The position numbers and the translations under genes were made by a program. Shown here one piece after another: positions 1 to 12,059 of a DNA stretch of 64,000 nucleotides. Under the pieces are notes generated by a model. The model was not told the DNA's origin. It searched no databases and worked only from the letters and a program-made list of their open reading frames with translations. This DNA comes from Cladorhizidae sp. MBARI D1340-BT2. Taxonomy: Eukaryota > Porifera > Demospongiae > Poecilosclerida > Cladorhizidae. The stretch is taken from the NCBI GenBank assembly GCA_028752905.1, contig JAQNBH010000015.1:14708036-14772035 (forward strand), written 5' to 3'. Positions within the stretch are counted from its first letter, which is position 1. Each line of letters begins with the position of its first letter.

Positions 1-889
1 ATTTAATTAACTCTAGCCATAGTGTATCGGGTATGTTGAGATAAAAATGGAATCTGTTGTTTTCCCATGTGGTTATTATAATTTTATGAACGATTCTGAG
101 CTTGCACCTGCAGCTTATGGGCGTCAATCAGTTAACCAGCAATTCTGAAAATCTTGCCTTATATATATACACACACACATACATACACACATACATACAT
201 ACATTGTATATATGTATATACTTCATTTCACATTAATACTAGAAGACTAAATTTCATGTTGACTATTATCTTCACATCCTTCTGCATTCCAATTCTAAAA
301 TAAAAAGTTCTCAAGGCAATCACATCCCCCATAAGAATGGTAAGGATCGATAAAACAGTTAATTATTAATTAATAGTGTGCTTGGAAAGGATTAGTAACC
401 AATATTTTCCCTGAGGTTATTAAAAACTTGTGGTTGACAACTTTGGACCTCCACAGATTCTGCCCACTTCACTCTATGAACTATAATTATATATATAGCT
501 CAAAAAATTTGGTCTCTCTGTGTGCTCTTGTTTGATACACAAAAAAAATGTTGCATGGGTATAACTAGTCCAAAATTATTGCAGCTAAAGTGGGTGGGTC
601 CTCGTAATCTTGAATGCCTGAACTTTCAGCGAGTGTGGCTCCTGATGGGAATATTTCCATCCGCAAGTCAGTCATAAATTGTTAGGAGTGGCGGAGGTTT
701 ACACTCATGGCTCATGTTTGTTATTTTTAATTGTTAGTTTATTTATTTTTAGGAGGGAATTTTCAGCTGCCAGACATCAGTAGATTTCCAGCTTAAAGTT
801 TGTTTGGTTTCAACCAAACTGCTGGGTCTTCTCCAATTTTATTATGCTATTATATGTCTTACGAAGAATGTACTGATTCTGTGATATAT
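1..889. other. AT-rich non-coding stretch
   Basis: I see no supportable gene on either strand. It contains a mixed TA/CA/CATA microsatellite around 160-220 and short A and T runs, but no convincing exon with paired splice sites. Confidence 0.6.
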
Positions 890-892
890 CTT

Positions 893-1050
893 GAAAGCCT
901 GCCCCTTATTGCCACCATGGCCGTGATGGGTGCAGACTGCCCCTTGGTCCCACCATGGCCGTGATGGGTGCAGCCTGCCGCCCCTCATTCTCACCATGGC
1001 TGTGATGGGTGCAGCCTGCCCCTCATTCCTAGCCATGGCCTTGACGGATG
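893..1050. repeat. Short tandem repeat, unit about 54 bp, about 3 copies
   Basis: The phrase CCATGGCCGTGATGGGTGCA recurs with small changes about every 53-55 bases, followed by a GC-rich linker. The small open frames here are repeat translations. The sequence up to about 1820 shows no gene I can support. Confidence 0.75.
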
Positions 1051-1828
1051 CGGCCTAATCCTGACCCATCATGCAGAAGTCAAAAGACCAACTGAGAAGA
1101 TTCAGATTTCTCTTTTCCAGCAGCCGCTCAGAGCAGAGGTGTTTCAGACATTGATGCTATAGTCCTCAGCATGTTCCAAGCTTCTCTCAGACAAGACAAG
1201 CTACCACCAGAGGAGGGGAGGGGGATGTTTGCCTTGAAGCTCCACATTTGTTCAGCTCAGCACAGAATGTCTAGCACTCATTTCGTTGGCAAGTCATCAA
1301 TCAAAACTGATGTAGCCAAGGACTTGGCAGATTACTTATTTGTCTCTCCTTATATGTCTGTACGTTCACCCCTGATAATAATAGCGAAGGGATCACCCAT
1401 CTTGAACATAATGAGATAGTTGATAGGTGAAGAGAAGAGGAGACTGGTGGCACTGTCACTATAGGAGAGAGAACTAGCTGCCTGTGAGAGCGCACTGGAG
1501 AGGAGAGAGAATTGGCTGCATAATCAGTAGAGACATACTCAACACCTTGCCCATTGTCTTGGCCCTAACCAGCTGTAACCCTAGATTTCCTAGCTTTAAC
1601 CCCCTAGCCTTCCTAGCTTTTTAGCTGTCAAGTCCATGTGATGTATGAAGGACTTCCTTGTCCAATGTGTCACGGGATTGTGTGTTGTTTTTGTTAATTA
1701 GCACTACTATCACCAGACCTCAGTCAGGCCTACCTCCTGGAAATATTTTATCTTCAGTATCGGCCCTACTGTATGTTCCTATGTTCAATTACGGCCACAG
1801 TGTCAGCTGGTGTCTGGATGGATCCCGC

Positions 1829-2275
1829 CTCCAGTACACCTGGTTCTAGTGAGCATCACATCTCTGCATGTGGCTAGGGCTAGTACACCTGGCTCTAGTG
1901 AGCATCAACTAAGTCACATCTCTGCATGTGGCTAGGGATAGGGCCTCCAGTACACCTGGCTCTAGTGAGCATCAACTAAGTCACATCTCTGCATGTGGCT
2001 AGGGCTAGGGCCTCCAGTACACCTGGCTCTAGTGAGCATCAACTAAGTCACATCTCTGCATGTGGCTAGGGCTAGGGCCTCCAGTACACCTGGCTCTAGT
2101 GAGCATCAACTAAGTCACATCTCTGCATGTGGCTAGGGCTAGGGCCTCCAGTACACCTGGCTCTAGTGAGCATCAACTAAGTCACATCTCTGCATGTGGC
2201 TAGGGCTAGGGCCTCCAGTACACCTGGCTCTAGTGAGCATCAACTAAGTCACATCTCTGCATGTGGCTACAGCAT
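1829..2275. repeat. 67-bp minisatellite, about 6 copies
   Basis: The unit begins CCTCCAGTACACCTGGCTCT and ends GGCTAGGGCTAGGG. Consecutive starts at 1944, 2011 and 2078 give a 67-bp period. The same segment (CCAGTACACCTGGCTC...GAGCATCA...CTGCATGTGGCT) is present only once near 5058-5105 and, more diverged, near 18580-18640. The array therefore looks like a local expansion of part of a dispersed repeat. Confidence 0.9.
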
Positions 2276-2850
2276 GGGATAGGGTGGCAGATCTTACAAA
2301 TCATCACTCAAAAATAGGCAGCTCTCAACCTTTTTGGATTGACAGTGTCCTGCATATTCTTCAAGCTCCAGATAAGGCACCTCATGGTGGTATTTAGGAT
2401 ATATATATAATATATATATAGGGAACTGGGGATATATAGGAACATGGTGATATAGAGGGATATATAGAAACATGGTAATATAAAGGATATATAGGAACAT
2501 GGTGTAATAAAGAATATATAGGAAACATGGTGACATATAGGGGACATGGTGATATAAAGATGGACATGGGGATATATAGGGAACATGGTGATATAAATGG
2601 ATGTATATATAGGGGACATGGTGATATAAAGGGATATATCCGTCACCCTATCCCATGCTGATGCCACATGCAGAGTATGTGACTTGGTTGATGCTCACAA
2701 GAGCCAGGTGTATTGATATAAAGGGACATATTGATATATATAGGGGACATATAGATATATATAGGGGATATATATATATATAGGGGACATGGTGATATAG
2801 AGGGAACCACAATCAAGCTTGAACTGAGGCTATGGCTACAGCTCGGCACG
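2245..2850. repeat. Dispersed repeat copy with internal AT-rich array (partner of 5030-6710)
   Basis: The head (GCATGTGGCTACAGCATGGG, then a segment containing AAAAATAGGCAGCTCTCAAC) matches 5095-5175. The middle is an array of GGAACATGGTGATATA-type units. The tail (GGGAACCACAATCAAGCTTG) resembles 6676-6705 (GGGAACCAAAAAAACCAAAC). Head, array and tail occur in the same order in both places, so this is one mobile or duplicated unit with an array of variable length. It has no coding capacity of its own. Confidence 0.75.
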
Positions 2851-2973
2851 CGGTGAGCTTGCTAGGCACTTATGTGTGTGTACCCGAGTCTCGTCAGCCG
2901 GCTAGGTGGAAGGGCTGGAAAAGAGAACTCTTGTTGCGATCTGTGGAACTATCAGCGGCACTTTAGAACTTAC

Positions 2974-3199
2974 TCTCTGGCTTTGTAGCAGAGCTTGAAG
3001 CCCTCCTCTTACTTTCTGCTTTTCTTCTGAGCCCGATTTTATCATGATCGTCTTCCAGGGGCTTAAAGTTGTGAGATTTTGATAACATCGTGGGACTCTT
3101 AGAAAAGTGAGCGGGGAATTTGTGAGACTTGGATGGCCTGGCTGGGGTCAAGGGTGATTCCGTCATGACTTTGGTCTCGTAAGATCGACCTCTTTTCAT
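2974..3199 (-). CDS. Candidate first coding exon, unknown basic Ser/Lys-rich protein
   Basis: On the minus strand an ATG at 3199 opens about 75 codons starting MKRGRSYETKVMTESPLTPA, rich in Lys, Ser, Pro and Arg (KSHKFPAHFSKSP, then RRKAESKRRASSSATKPE). The frame runs into CCAGAGA|GTAAGT, a near-perfect 5' splice site with GT at 2973-2972; the in-frame stop lies just inside the putative intron. This looks like an initiator exon with an intrinsically disordered, possibly nuclear, product. Downstream exons would lie further left and I could not find them before the window edge. The family is not recognised. Alternatively it is a chance open frame, but its composition is unlike the surrounding repeats. 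Confidence 0.4.
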
Positions 3200-4189
3200 T
3201 TTAATTTAAAAAAATTTACCGCTTGGGTGTGGTAAAGACGTGCAGACAAACTAATGGGACTGTGCTTGCCCAAGCATATGTGAGGATAGGTCAATGTCAG
3301 GGGGAAATGTTTAAAAAAAATTATTATTATTATTATTATTATTTTTTTGCCCTCTTTGAAGCTCTTTAGCTTCCACGTGAACCATTTATAAATGGCTCTC
3401 GATCTGTGTACTTTCTTGACACCAAAAGTTTAGGTGCATGTATGAACCACACCAACATTACAAGCACCCAAAAGTCAGAGATGTAAATTCATGAGGTCAT
3501 TACATCCTGGCCTTCATAAGTGGTATGGGGGGGGGGGGGTGGTCATGAGAATGTTGCGAGGTTTAATGTTGCCATAGGCACCAATCCCAAAATGAAATGC
3601 TAATTGTTATTAAATTACGAGGTACACACACATCAAAGGTTGTTGTTATATCATTGAGAGGAGTGAAGTGACACTAAACTACAGAAGTTTATGGCCAACA
3701 CACATCACCCACCAGGTAGGCGAGTCAGTGACCTCACGAACTTGTGAGATTGAAATCCATGACTTTGGGTGCATGTAACTCTGCTTTGGTTATTCTTGTG
3801 TATACCACCTACAAGCCCAAAGGAAGCTCCCAGATAACGCTCTTTTTAAATAGGTGTGTCTATGAGATATGAGGACTACCATGATGGAAGTTATGGAGCG
3901 TTAACGTTGGGCTCCCCTTTTATCTGGATTTCTGATTTTGGCCTGAACATCCCCCCCCCCCCCCCCCCCCATAGGTCAAATTTGTGGGGGTTGGCATTGC
4001 AGAGAAAATCACAGCGTGGGGTTGACTTGTAATTCAGCAAATGTGCACACACATCCATACAGTCCACACTAAATCTTCTCATACATAAACTCACTGCAAA
4101 GTTAATGAAGGGTAAAAAAAAAATTGCAGACTTTTACAGACTTTTATTTATTATTATTTTTTAATACCGTATTTTTAATACCGATATTT
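3200..4189. other. Non-coding stretch with homopolymers
   Basis: I see no gene here. It contains a short (TTA)n at about 3322-3342, a 13-G run at 3527-3539 and a 20-C run at 3951-3970. Confidence 0.6.
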
Positions 4190-4345
4190 ATTCTTTATTA
4201 CGATAACCTTCTCAATAATCAACTTGAAATTGTATTCTCTCGACATTTCGACCCGATGCTCTAGCTGATGAAGGCTAGAGCATCTAGCCAAAACGTCGAA
4301 AGAGTACAACTTCAAGTTGATTATTGAAAAGGTTACTGTAATGTT
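4190..4345. repeat. Inverted copies of the CTGATGA...GAAAC element
   Basis: Two inward-facing copies of the same about 70-bp module form an imperfect hairpin. The left arm reads CCTTCTCAATAATCAACTTG and the right arm reads CAAGTTGATTATTGAAAAGG. The right half begins CTGATGA, followed by a GGCTAGA/TCTAGCC stem and then AAAACGTCG. The same module recurs at about 7140-7290, 14660-14740, 15705-15810, 32958-33118 and 38440-38520, the last beside the Penelope-like element. Confidence 0.8.
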
Positions 4346-5029
4346 ATTATGTCAACTGTGAGTTCATTGAGAGTTTATTTTTTTATTTTTTTATCGGCTT
4401 CGGGTTGTTCCCCTCCCCCCAATGTTTCAATCAAATACTTCAGTCTTTGTCAGTGTGATAAAAAAATTTAAAAAAAATTGGCACAGCGTGACTTCCATTG
4501 CAATTTCGATTATTTGGTTAAGTTTCTCCCCAGTAAAATTCTCGGACTCAGATACCTCTACACTAGAAAGATTGTGAAAGGCTTCATCAGATCTCTGCCT
4601 TTCGAGGAAGTTCTTAGCCAATCCATATGCTGATTTACAACAACAAAAAGCTAATTAACCTTTAAATTAGCTTTAATGTTTTTGGTGTTAGCCTAAAATG
4701 TGGTGGGTCGGAGGTGCCTACAAATACTGCAATGTGATTGGTAGGTTAATATAGTCCCAGTGGCACAGGTCATAATGTACTAGTGGCTCTAGACACATAT
4801 CGGCCCATCAGCCACACCCAAAAGAAGAGGCTACGCCAGACCAGCTGGTGCGCTTAGCTTGCAAGACTTCTTGGTATCCATGGCTTTGCCTATTGTTTTA
4901 GTCTACCTCAACTGAGACCCCATTGTGTGAATCTCACACCACAATGAAGACCATATCCTTCATGAACAGTTGATTTTCCAATGGCTCCCCCTTTCTGTTA
5001 TCTATCAGTTTCAACTTCGACCACAGAAC

Positions 5030-6710
5030 TCGCTGATGTCTGGAGGGAGCCCAGCTCCAGTACACCTGGCTCTTGTGAGCATCATCCAACTCTGCATGTG
5101 GCTACAGCATGGGATAGGGTGACAGACCTTCCAAATCATCACTCAAAAATAGGCAGCTCTCAACCTTTTTGGATCGAGAAATAAGCACAACACCGTGTCC
5201 TACATATTCTTCAAGCCTCAGATAAGGCACATCATGGTATATAGGGATATATTATATATACAGTATATATAATTATAGGGAACATGGTGATATAGAGGGA
5301 TATATAGGGACATGTTGATGTAGAGGATATATATAGGGAATCTGGCGATATAGAAGGATATATAGGAACATGGTGATATAAAGGGATATATATATATATA
5401 GGAACATGGTGATATAAAGGGATATATATATAGGAACATGGTGATATAAAGGGATATATATATAGGAACATGGTGATATAAATGGATATATATATAGGAA
5501 CATGGTGATATAAATGGATATATATATATATAGGAACATGGTGATATAAAGGGATATATATATATATAGGAACATGGTGATATAAAGGGATATATATATA
5601 GGAACATGGTGATATAAATGGATATATATATATATGAACATGGTGATATAAAGGGATATATATATAGGAACATGGTGATATAAAGGGATATATATATATA
5701 TAGGAACATGGTGATATAAAGCGATATATATATATATAGGAACATGGTGATATAAAGGGATATATATATAGGAACATGGTGATATAAAGCGATATATATA
5801 TATATAGGAACATGGTGATATAAAGGGATATATAATATATATATATATAGGAACATGGTGATATAAAGGGATATATATATAGGAACATGGTGATATAAAT
5901 GGATATATATATATATAAGAACATGGTGATATAAATGGTATATATATATAGGGAAATGGTGATATAAAGGGATATATATATAGGAACATGGTGATATAAA
6001 GGGATATATATATAGGAACATGGTGATATAAAGGGATATATATATATAGGAACGTGGTGATATAAAGGGATATATATAGGAACATGGTGATATAAATGGA
6101 TATATATATAGGAACATGGTGATATAAAGGGATATATATATAGGAACGTGGTGATATAAATGGATATATATAGGGAACATGGTGATATAAATGGATATAT
6201 ATATATATAGGAACATGGTGATATAAAGGGATATATATATAGGAACATGGTGATATAAAGGGATATATATAGGAACATGGTGATATAAAGGGATATATAT
6301 ATATATAGGAACATGGTGATATAAAGGGATATATATAGGAACATGGTGATAAATGGATATATATATAGGAACATGGTGATATAAAGGGATGTATATATAG
6401 GAACATGGTGATATAAAGGGATATATATATATAGGAACATGGGATATATATATATATAGGAACATGGTGATATAAAGGGATGTATATAGGAACATGGTGA
6501 TATAAATGGATATATATATATATAGGAACATGGTGATATAAAGGGATATATATAGGAACATGGTGATATAAAGGGATGTATATAGGAACGTGGTGATATA
6601 AAGGGATATATATATATATAGGAACATGGTGATATAAAGGGATGTATATAGGAACATGGTGATATAAAGGGATATATAGGGAACCAAAAAAACCAAACTT
6701 GAACGAAAGT
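5030..6710. repeat. Dispersed repeat copy carrying a large AT-rich minisatellite
   Basis: Head 5030-5250, array about 5260-6680, tail 6676-6710, collinear with 2245-2850. The array has more than 40 units of about 30-36 bp, each with GGAACATGGTGATATAAA followed by a (TA)n stretch of variable length. Variation in the TA tract is what changes unit length. The long minus-strand open frames (repeating Y, I, P, F, S) are translations of this array and are not genes. Confidence 0.9.
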
Positions 6711-6794
6711 TCCATTGGTTTATAAAGAGAGGAACTGAACAGCACAATAGCACAATAGCCTGGTATAACAGGTATTGTATGCTGTGCTGCTTGT

Positions 6795-7065
6795 TGGACG
6801 AGCAGTCTACACATGTGTGCATCGACGAGCAATCTATCTATGTAGGCATGCGTGCATTGACGAGCAATCTATCTGTGTAGGCATTCTATCTGTGTAGGCA
6901 TGCGTGCATCGACGAGCAATCTATCTATGTATACATGTGTGCATTGATGAGTAGTCATCTATGTACACATGTGTGCATTGACAAGCAGTCTATCTATGTA
7001 AGCATACATGTGTGCATCGACGAGCAATCTATCTGTGTACATGTGTGCATCGACGAGCAGTTTTG
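6795..7065. repeat. Degenerate tandem repeat around GACGAGCAATCTATCT
   Basis: The core CATCGACGAGCAATCTATCT recurs about seven times with spacings of about 30-55 bp, interleaved with GTGTAGGCATGCGTG or ACATGTGTG variants. Confidence 0.75.
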
Positions 7066-7139
7066 AAAGATTGCAAAATATCTCGATGAACTCTCAGTTG
7101 ACATGGTGCAGTTGCAATGACTTTCTCCACAATCAAACC

Positions 7140-7290
7140 TGACAAAGGCTAGAGCATCTCATTATTCCTGATGAAGTCTAGAGCATCTCATTATTCCTGA
7201 TGAAGTCTAGAGCATCTCATTATTCCTGATGAAGTCTAGAGCATCTAGCTGAAACGTCGAGTGAGTAAATTTCAAATTGATTGTTGAGAA
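7140..7290 (+). repeat. CTGATGA...GAAAC element with internal triplication
   Basis: The module TCTAGAGCATCTCATTATTC-CTGATGAAG is repeated three times at about 30-bp spacing. The last copy continues into GCTGAAACGTCGAGTGAGTA and a TTGATTGTTGAGAAGG tail like the other copies of this family. Confidence 0.8.
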
Positions 7291-7464
7291 GGATATTTGA
7301 TGGAAACTGTACTCTTTGACGAGCACCTTTTTCTTCTAACTTCCTTCTAAGTTTAGTTCATGTCGAGTAGGGAAGCCACTTGCCCGAATATGTTGGATCA
7401 GCAGGTGTTCAGATAACTGAACTTCAGGCCTTCAGCTTGACCTTACTCGTAAAAATTAAATTAA

Positions 7465-7602
7465 GACAAGTATGGATGGTTTGCTTGCCAACATTGCATT
7501 CCACTAGCTGACCTTCTCCATTCTTCATTGTAGACAAGTATGGATGGTTTGCTTGCCAACATTGCATTCCACTAGCTGACCTTCTCCATTCTTCATTGTG
7601 CC
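7465..7602. repeat. Direct duplication of about 68 bp
   Basis: AGACAAGTATGGATGGTTTG... through CTCCATTCTTCATTGT occurs twice back to back, nearly without mismatches, so the duplication is recent. The neighbouring 7620-7960 has short open frames on both strands but no splice or family evidence. Confidence 0.85.
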
Positions 7603-7959
7603 TCAGATGTTGAGCTTACATTGATACTTTTAATTTTTTAATTTTATTTTAATATGTCTAGCCATGCTCTCTGCTTTGACATGGAGCGAAAAGAATCGGT
7701 TGGACGGGGAGGTTCCACGTTTAGGAAAACGGTATATATTCGCTGTGCGCATGTGCAAAGTAATTTTCCCTGCAAAAATGAGGGGGGGGGGGAGTACTCC
7801 GAATGTACCCAGCCTTTCCGTGGCCGTGGGCAGCATGACCATGGCAAGGGCTTCTGTTAGTGTTTGGTTGGCTGGCGTGTTTGGATAAGTGGCTTCCTTA
7901 CTGTAGTAATAGGACATAATATCCCCTGGCTGGCGTCGTAGCTAGCAAATTTTAATTAA

Positions 7960-10900
7960 ACCATGCCGAGAATCGGTGCTGAATTTTGGAGTTACACCAT
8001 CTCTTCAAGACAACCCGAGCGTGTTTAATTATCCATGCTTGTTAACAATCTGACACATGGCTTTGCATCACTTGCAGTCAAGGATATGCTAGAGCTCTAA
8101 TCCTTGTGTCAGTCACACTGCATGGGACTAATAGGGGAAGCTCTCTGTTACAGCACTGCAACGTCCATAGAGACAAAACTGGAACCAGATGCAGGATGGT
8201 ATGTGGTGAGCTGAAGCACCTTGCCCCATGGAGCAGTTTAGGAGGCTCAGCAGCTGATGATTGGTGGTGGTGAGCTGAAGCATCTTGCCACGTGGAGAAG
8301 CTTAGGAGGCTCAACCGCTGGGTGGTGAGCTGAAGCACCTTGCCACGTGGAGACATGGAGCAGCTAGGAGGCTCAACCGCTGATGGTTGCTGGGTGGTGA
8401 GCTGAAGCACCTTGCCACGTGGAGACATGGAGCAGCTAGGAGGCTCAACCGCTGATGGTTGCTGGGTGGTGAGCTGAAGCACCTTGCCACGTGGAGACAT
8501 GGAGCAGCTAGGTGGCTCAGCAGCTGATGATTGGTGGGTGCTGGGAGGTGAGCTGAAGCACCTTGCCCCATGGAGACATGGAGCAGCTAGGAGGCTCAGC
8601 AGCTGATGATTGATGGGTGGTGAGCTGAAGCGCCTTGCCCCATGGAGACATGGAGCAGCTAGGAGGCTCACTGATGGTTGGTTGCTGGGTGGTGAGCTGA
8701 AGCACCTTGCCACATGGAGACATGGAGCAGCTAGGAGGCTCAGCAGCTGATGGTTGCTGGGTGGTGAGCTGAAGCACCTTGCCACATGGAGACATGGAGC
8801 AGCTAGGAGGCTCAGCAGCTGATGATTGATGGGTGGTGAGCTGAAGCGCCTTGCCCCATGGAGACATGGAGCAGCTAGGAGGCTCAGCAGCTGATGATTG
8901 CTGGGTGGTGAGCTGAAGCATCTTGCCACATTGAGACATGGAGCAGCTAGGAGGCTCAGCAGCTGATGATTGGTTTCTGGGTGGTGAGCTGAAGCACCTT
9001 GCCCCATGGAGACATGGAGCAGCTAGGAGGCTCAGCAGCTGATGGTTGCTGGGTGGTGAGCTGAAGCACCGTGCCACATGGAGACATGGAGCAGCTAGGA
9101 GGCTCAGCAGCTGATGGTTGCTGGGTGGTGAGCTGAAGCACCTTGCCACGTGGAGACATGGAGCAGCTAGGAGGCTCAATCGCTGATGGTTGCTGGGTGG
9201 TGAGCTGAAGCACCTTGCCACATGGAGACATGGAGCAGCTAGGAGGCTCAGCAGCTGATGGTTGCTGGGTGGTGAGCTGAAGCACCTTGCCACGTGGAGA
9301 CATGGAGCAGCTAGGAGGCTCAATCGCTGATGGTTGCTGGGTGGTGAGCTGAAGCACCTTGCCACATGGAGACATGGAGCAGCTAGGAGGCTCAGCAGCT
9401 GATGATTGATGGGTGGTGAGCTGAAGCGCCTTGCCCCATGGAGACATGGAGCAGCTAGGAGGCTCAGCAGCTGATGATTGCTGGGTGGTGAGCTGAAGCA
9501 TCTTGCCACATTGAGACATGGAGCAGCTAGGAGGCTCAGCAGCTGATGATTGGTTTCTGGGTGGTGAGCTGAAGCACCTTGCCCCATGGAGACATGGAGC
9601 AGCTAGGAGGCTCAGCAGCTGATGGTTGCTGGGTGGTGAGCTGAAGCACCGTGCCACATGGAGACATGGAGCAGCTAGGAGGCTCAGCAGCTGATGGTTG
9701 CTGGGTGGTGAGCTGAAGCACCTTGCCACGTGGAGACATGGAGCAGCTAGGAGGCTCAATCGCTGATGGTTGCTGGGTGGTGAGCTGAAGCACCTTGCCA
9801 CATGGAGACATGGAGCAGCTAGGAGGCTCAGCAGCTGATGGTTGCTGGGTGGTGAGCTGAAGCATCTTGCCACATTGAGACATGGAGCAGCTAGGAGGCT
9901 CAGCAGCTGATGATTGGTTTCTGGGTGGTGAGCTGAAGCACCTTGCCCCATGGAGACATGGAGCAGCTAGGAGGCTCACTGATGGTTGGTTGCTGGGTGG
10001 TGAGCTGAAGCACCTTGCCACATGGAGACATGGAGCAGCTAGGAGGCTCAGCAGCTGATGGTTGCTGGGTGGTGAGCTGAAGCACCGTGCCACATGGAGA
10101 CATGGAGCAGCTAGGAGGCTCAGCAGCTGATGGTTGCTGGGTGGTGAGCTGAAGCACCTTGCCACGTGGAGACATGGAGCAGCTAGGAGGCTCAATCGCT
10201 GATGGTTGCTGGGTGGTGAGCTGAAGCACCTTGCCACATGGAGACATGGAGCAGATAGGAGGCTCAGCAGCTGATGATTGGTTGGTGCATGGTTGCATTG
10301 CTGAATGGGAGGTGATGACATTTATCAATCCCATCTCTCCATGCTCCAGGCCAAGTCTCCTGCAGCCAGACCCCATTCCTTACCTGTCTTTGGGAAGAGG
10401 GAAGGAAAAGGTCGGCTATCTCTAGTCCCTAATGCACTAGGTCTTGGGCAGCAGGAATTCTTGTTGCATCTGCTCTGTGTCTTCACTGCTCCAGGAGGAT
10501 TTTGTTAGCTTCTGGATTTATAAGTAGCATGGCATCAGCTACCACATGATAACTTCTCCACTAAAGTGTAACATGGGATCTTTTCTTCCCCGAGGCTATC
10601 TCAGGTATTAGGTTGACCAGCCTGGCTCTCTAGCCTGCTAGACTTTTACTTGTGACCTTTGTGTCCACAGGTGTTGCTTTTGTTAAGAGCTCTACTATCA
10701 AGTCTGAAATCCTGTGGCTTCAGTGAAATCCTGTGGCTTCAGTGAATACCAATCTCCTTCATGACCCTTCAATAATCTCCCCTTTCTGGTATCAGGTCAT
10801 TTTCAGTGTTGTAACCACAGTACCTCTGGTGTTTGAAGGTAGCCACAGGCACTACACCTGACAATTGTGAGGCCAACCAAGTCTGCATAATTGGCATGTG

Positions 10901-11960
10901 GGTGTTGCGGTAAAGGTTTCGCCAACTAGCCAGAGGCAGTCCAATCTCACCTGTTTTTAGGATGAGTCCAACTGCTGCTTCTCATGAGATTTAAAAAAAA
11001 AAAAAATTTTTAACTTTTTTTTTTTAACCCAGAAGTTACAATCTGCAGGTTCACTCAGGCACACATACACACGCACACACACACACACAGGCTCCACATT
11101 TGGAAGGTTGTAGTCTCAAAACTTGGTCCAAATTTTGGGAGATTGGTTTTAGCAACAACAACAAAACAAAAAAGGCGTGTGCTGATCTTAACTCTCAATA
11201 AACATTCCAATAGCCAATAATGATTATTATTATGATAATGATCATCATTATCATCATTATCATCATTAATTATTATATATGTGATAAACAAAAATGTCGT
11301 CTGTCTGTTTCCATTTTTTTCTCGGGCCTTCTGCGACGTCAAGGGCCAAGACTTGGGAACTAGGGGCAACCCAACCTCCTGGAGCCAGTGACGGCCTCGG
11401 ATCTGGTCTCAGGTCATTTAAACGTGGCTAGAAGCCACTGCCTCCAGAAATGGCATGCCACTTAGCATCGTCGGTCATTTTGTTTAGTGATATACCTGTG
11501 TGTGCCCAGGCAACGATACCACACAAATTGTGTAACACAATGTTACCAACAAATACACTAACTCGTGTTAGAGCTCGCATAATGCAAGCAGCTTGCTAGT
11601 GAAGCTGGCCTCCCTCGGATTCGGTCTCACAAGTCGTTTAAACCTAGCAACTATAAATCAACATTCTTCTTTTAGATTTATACTGCGAGCATAGTGATCA
11701 ATATTCGAGTGGAGGGAGTAGGCCTCCACAGGAGCTACAACGGGGGGGGAATAGGAGGGTCCTCTTAGCTTTCTATCTCCTGCGGTTGGCTGCTCGCTGT
11801 GATAAGGCGAGCAGTTTGCAGGGGCTATTTGAAGGTTGCTAGGTGCACAGTGGTGGCCTGACTTCACCTGGTTTATCCTGTTCCCCCCCCTCCCCTTTAT
11901 TTCCCACCCATTGCTATTTGCCGCCCTTTTTGTTCGCACTCTCCAGCTGCAATAAAACAG
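7960..11960. repeat. Dispersed repeat family 1, copy A
   Basis: Blocks here match 12060-14640 and 16690-18770 in the same order. They include GTTAACAATCTGACACATGG (also near 19077), the segment ending in GCAGCAGGAATTCTTGTTGC (10449 here, 12987 and a near copy at about 17700) and TCCAGGAGGATTTTGTTAGC. A block around AAGCCACTGCCTCCAGAAAT...GGTCATTTTGTTT matches 13960-14140. No intact coding frame was found, so its class (SINE, LINE tail or decayed DNA element) is undetermined. Copy A is inflated by the 72-bp array at 8200-10290. Confidence 0.75.
8200..10290. repeat. 72-bp minisatellite, about 28 copies, with higher-order structure
   Basis: The unit contains GTGGTGAGCTGAAGCACCTT, CATGGAGACATGGAGCAGCT and AGGAGGCTCAGCAGCTGATG. 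TGCTGGGTGG at 9191 and 9263 gives the 72-bp period. Variant units (CATCTTGCCACATTGAGACA; GATTGGTTTCTGGG) recur about 580 bp apart, so blocks of 8 units were copied together. Because 72 is a multiple of 3, long minus-strand frames exist, but they carry no signal peptide, start context or splice support. The related segments at about 12785-12860 and 17490-17570 hold only one unit each. Confidence 0.92.
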
Positions 11961-12059
11961 AGGTGTGAGTATTAAAATACTCAGCACATCTCAGTTGATG
12001 ATAAGTAAAATGTCATGACTTGCATTAATCAACTTAATTAAGTGTACCGTATTCACTCG

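Noticed and set aside
5218..6832. Open frames of 400-530 codons on the minus strand
   Set aside because: They translate the GGAACATGGTGATATA array in three frames at once (endless Y/I/P/F/S), which is a property of a stop-poor tandem repeat, not a gene.
8078..10376. Several overlapping frames of 150-350 codons, minus strand
   Set aside because: The 72-bp unit length is divisible by 3, so any stop-free unit gives a long frame. Frames shift between units with no splice sites.
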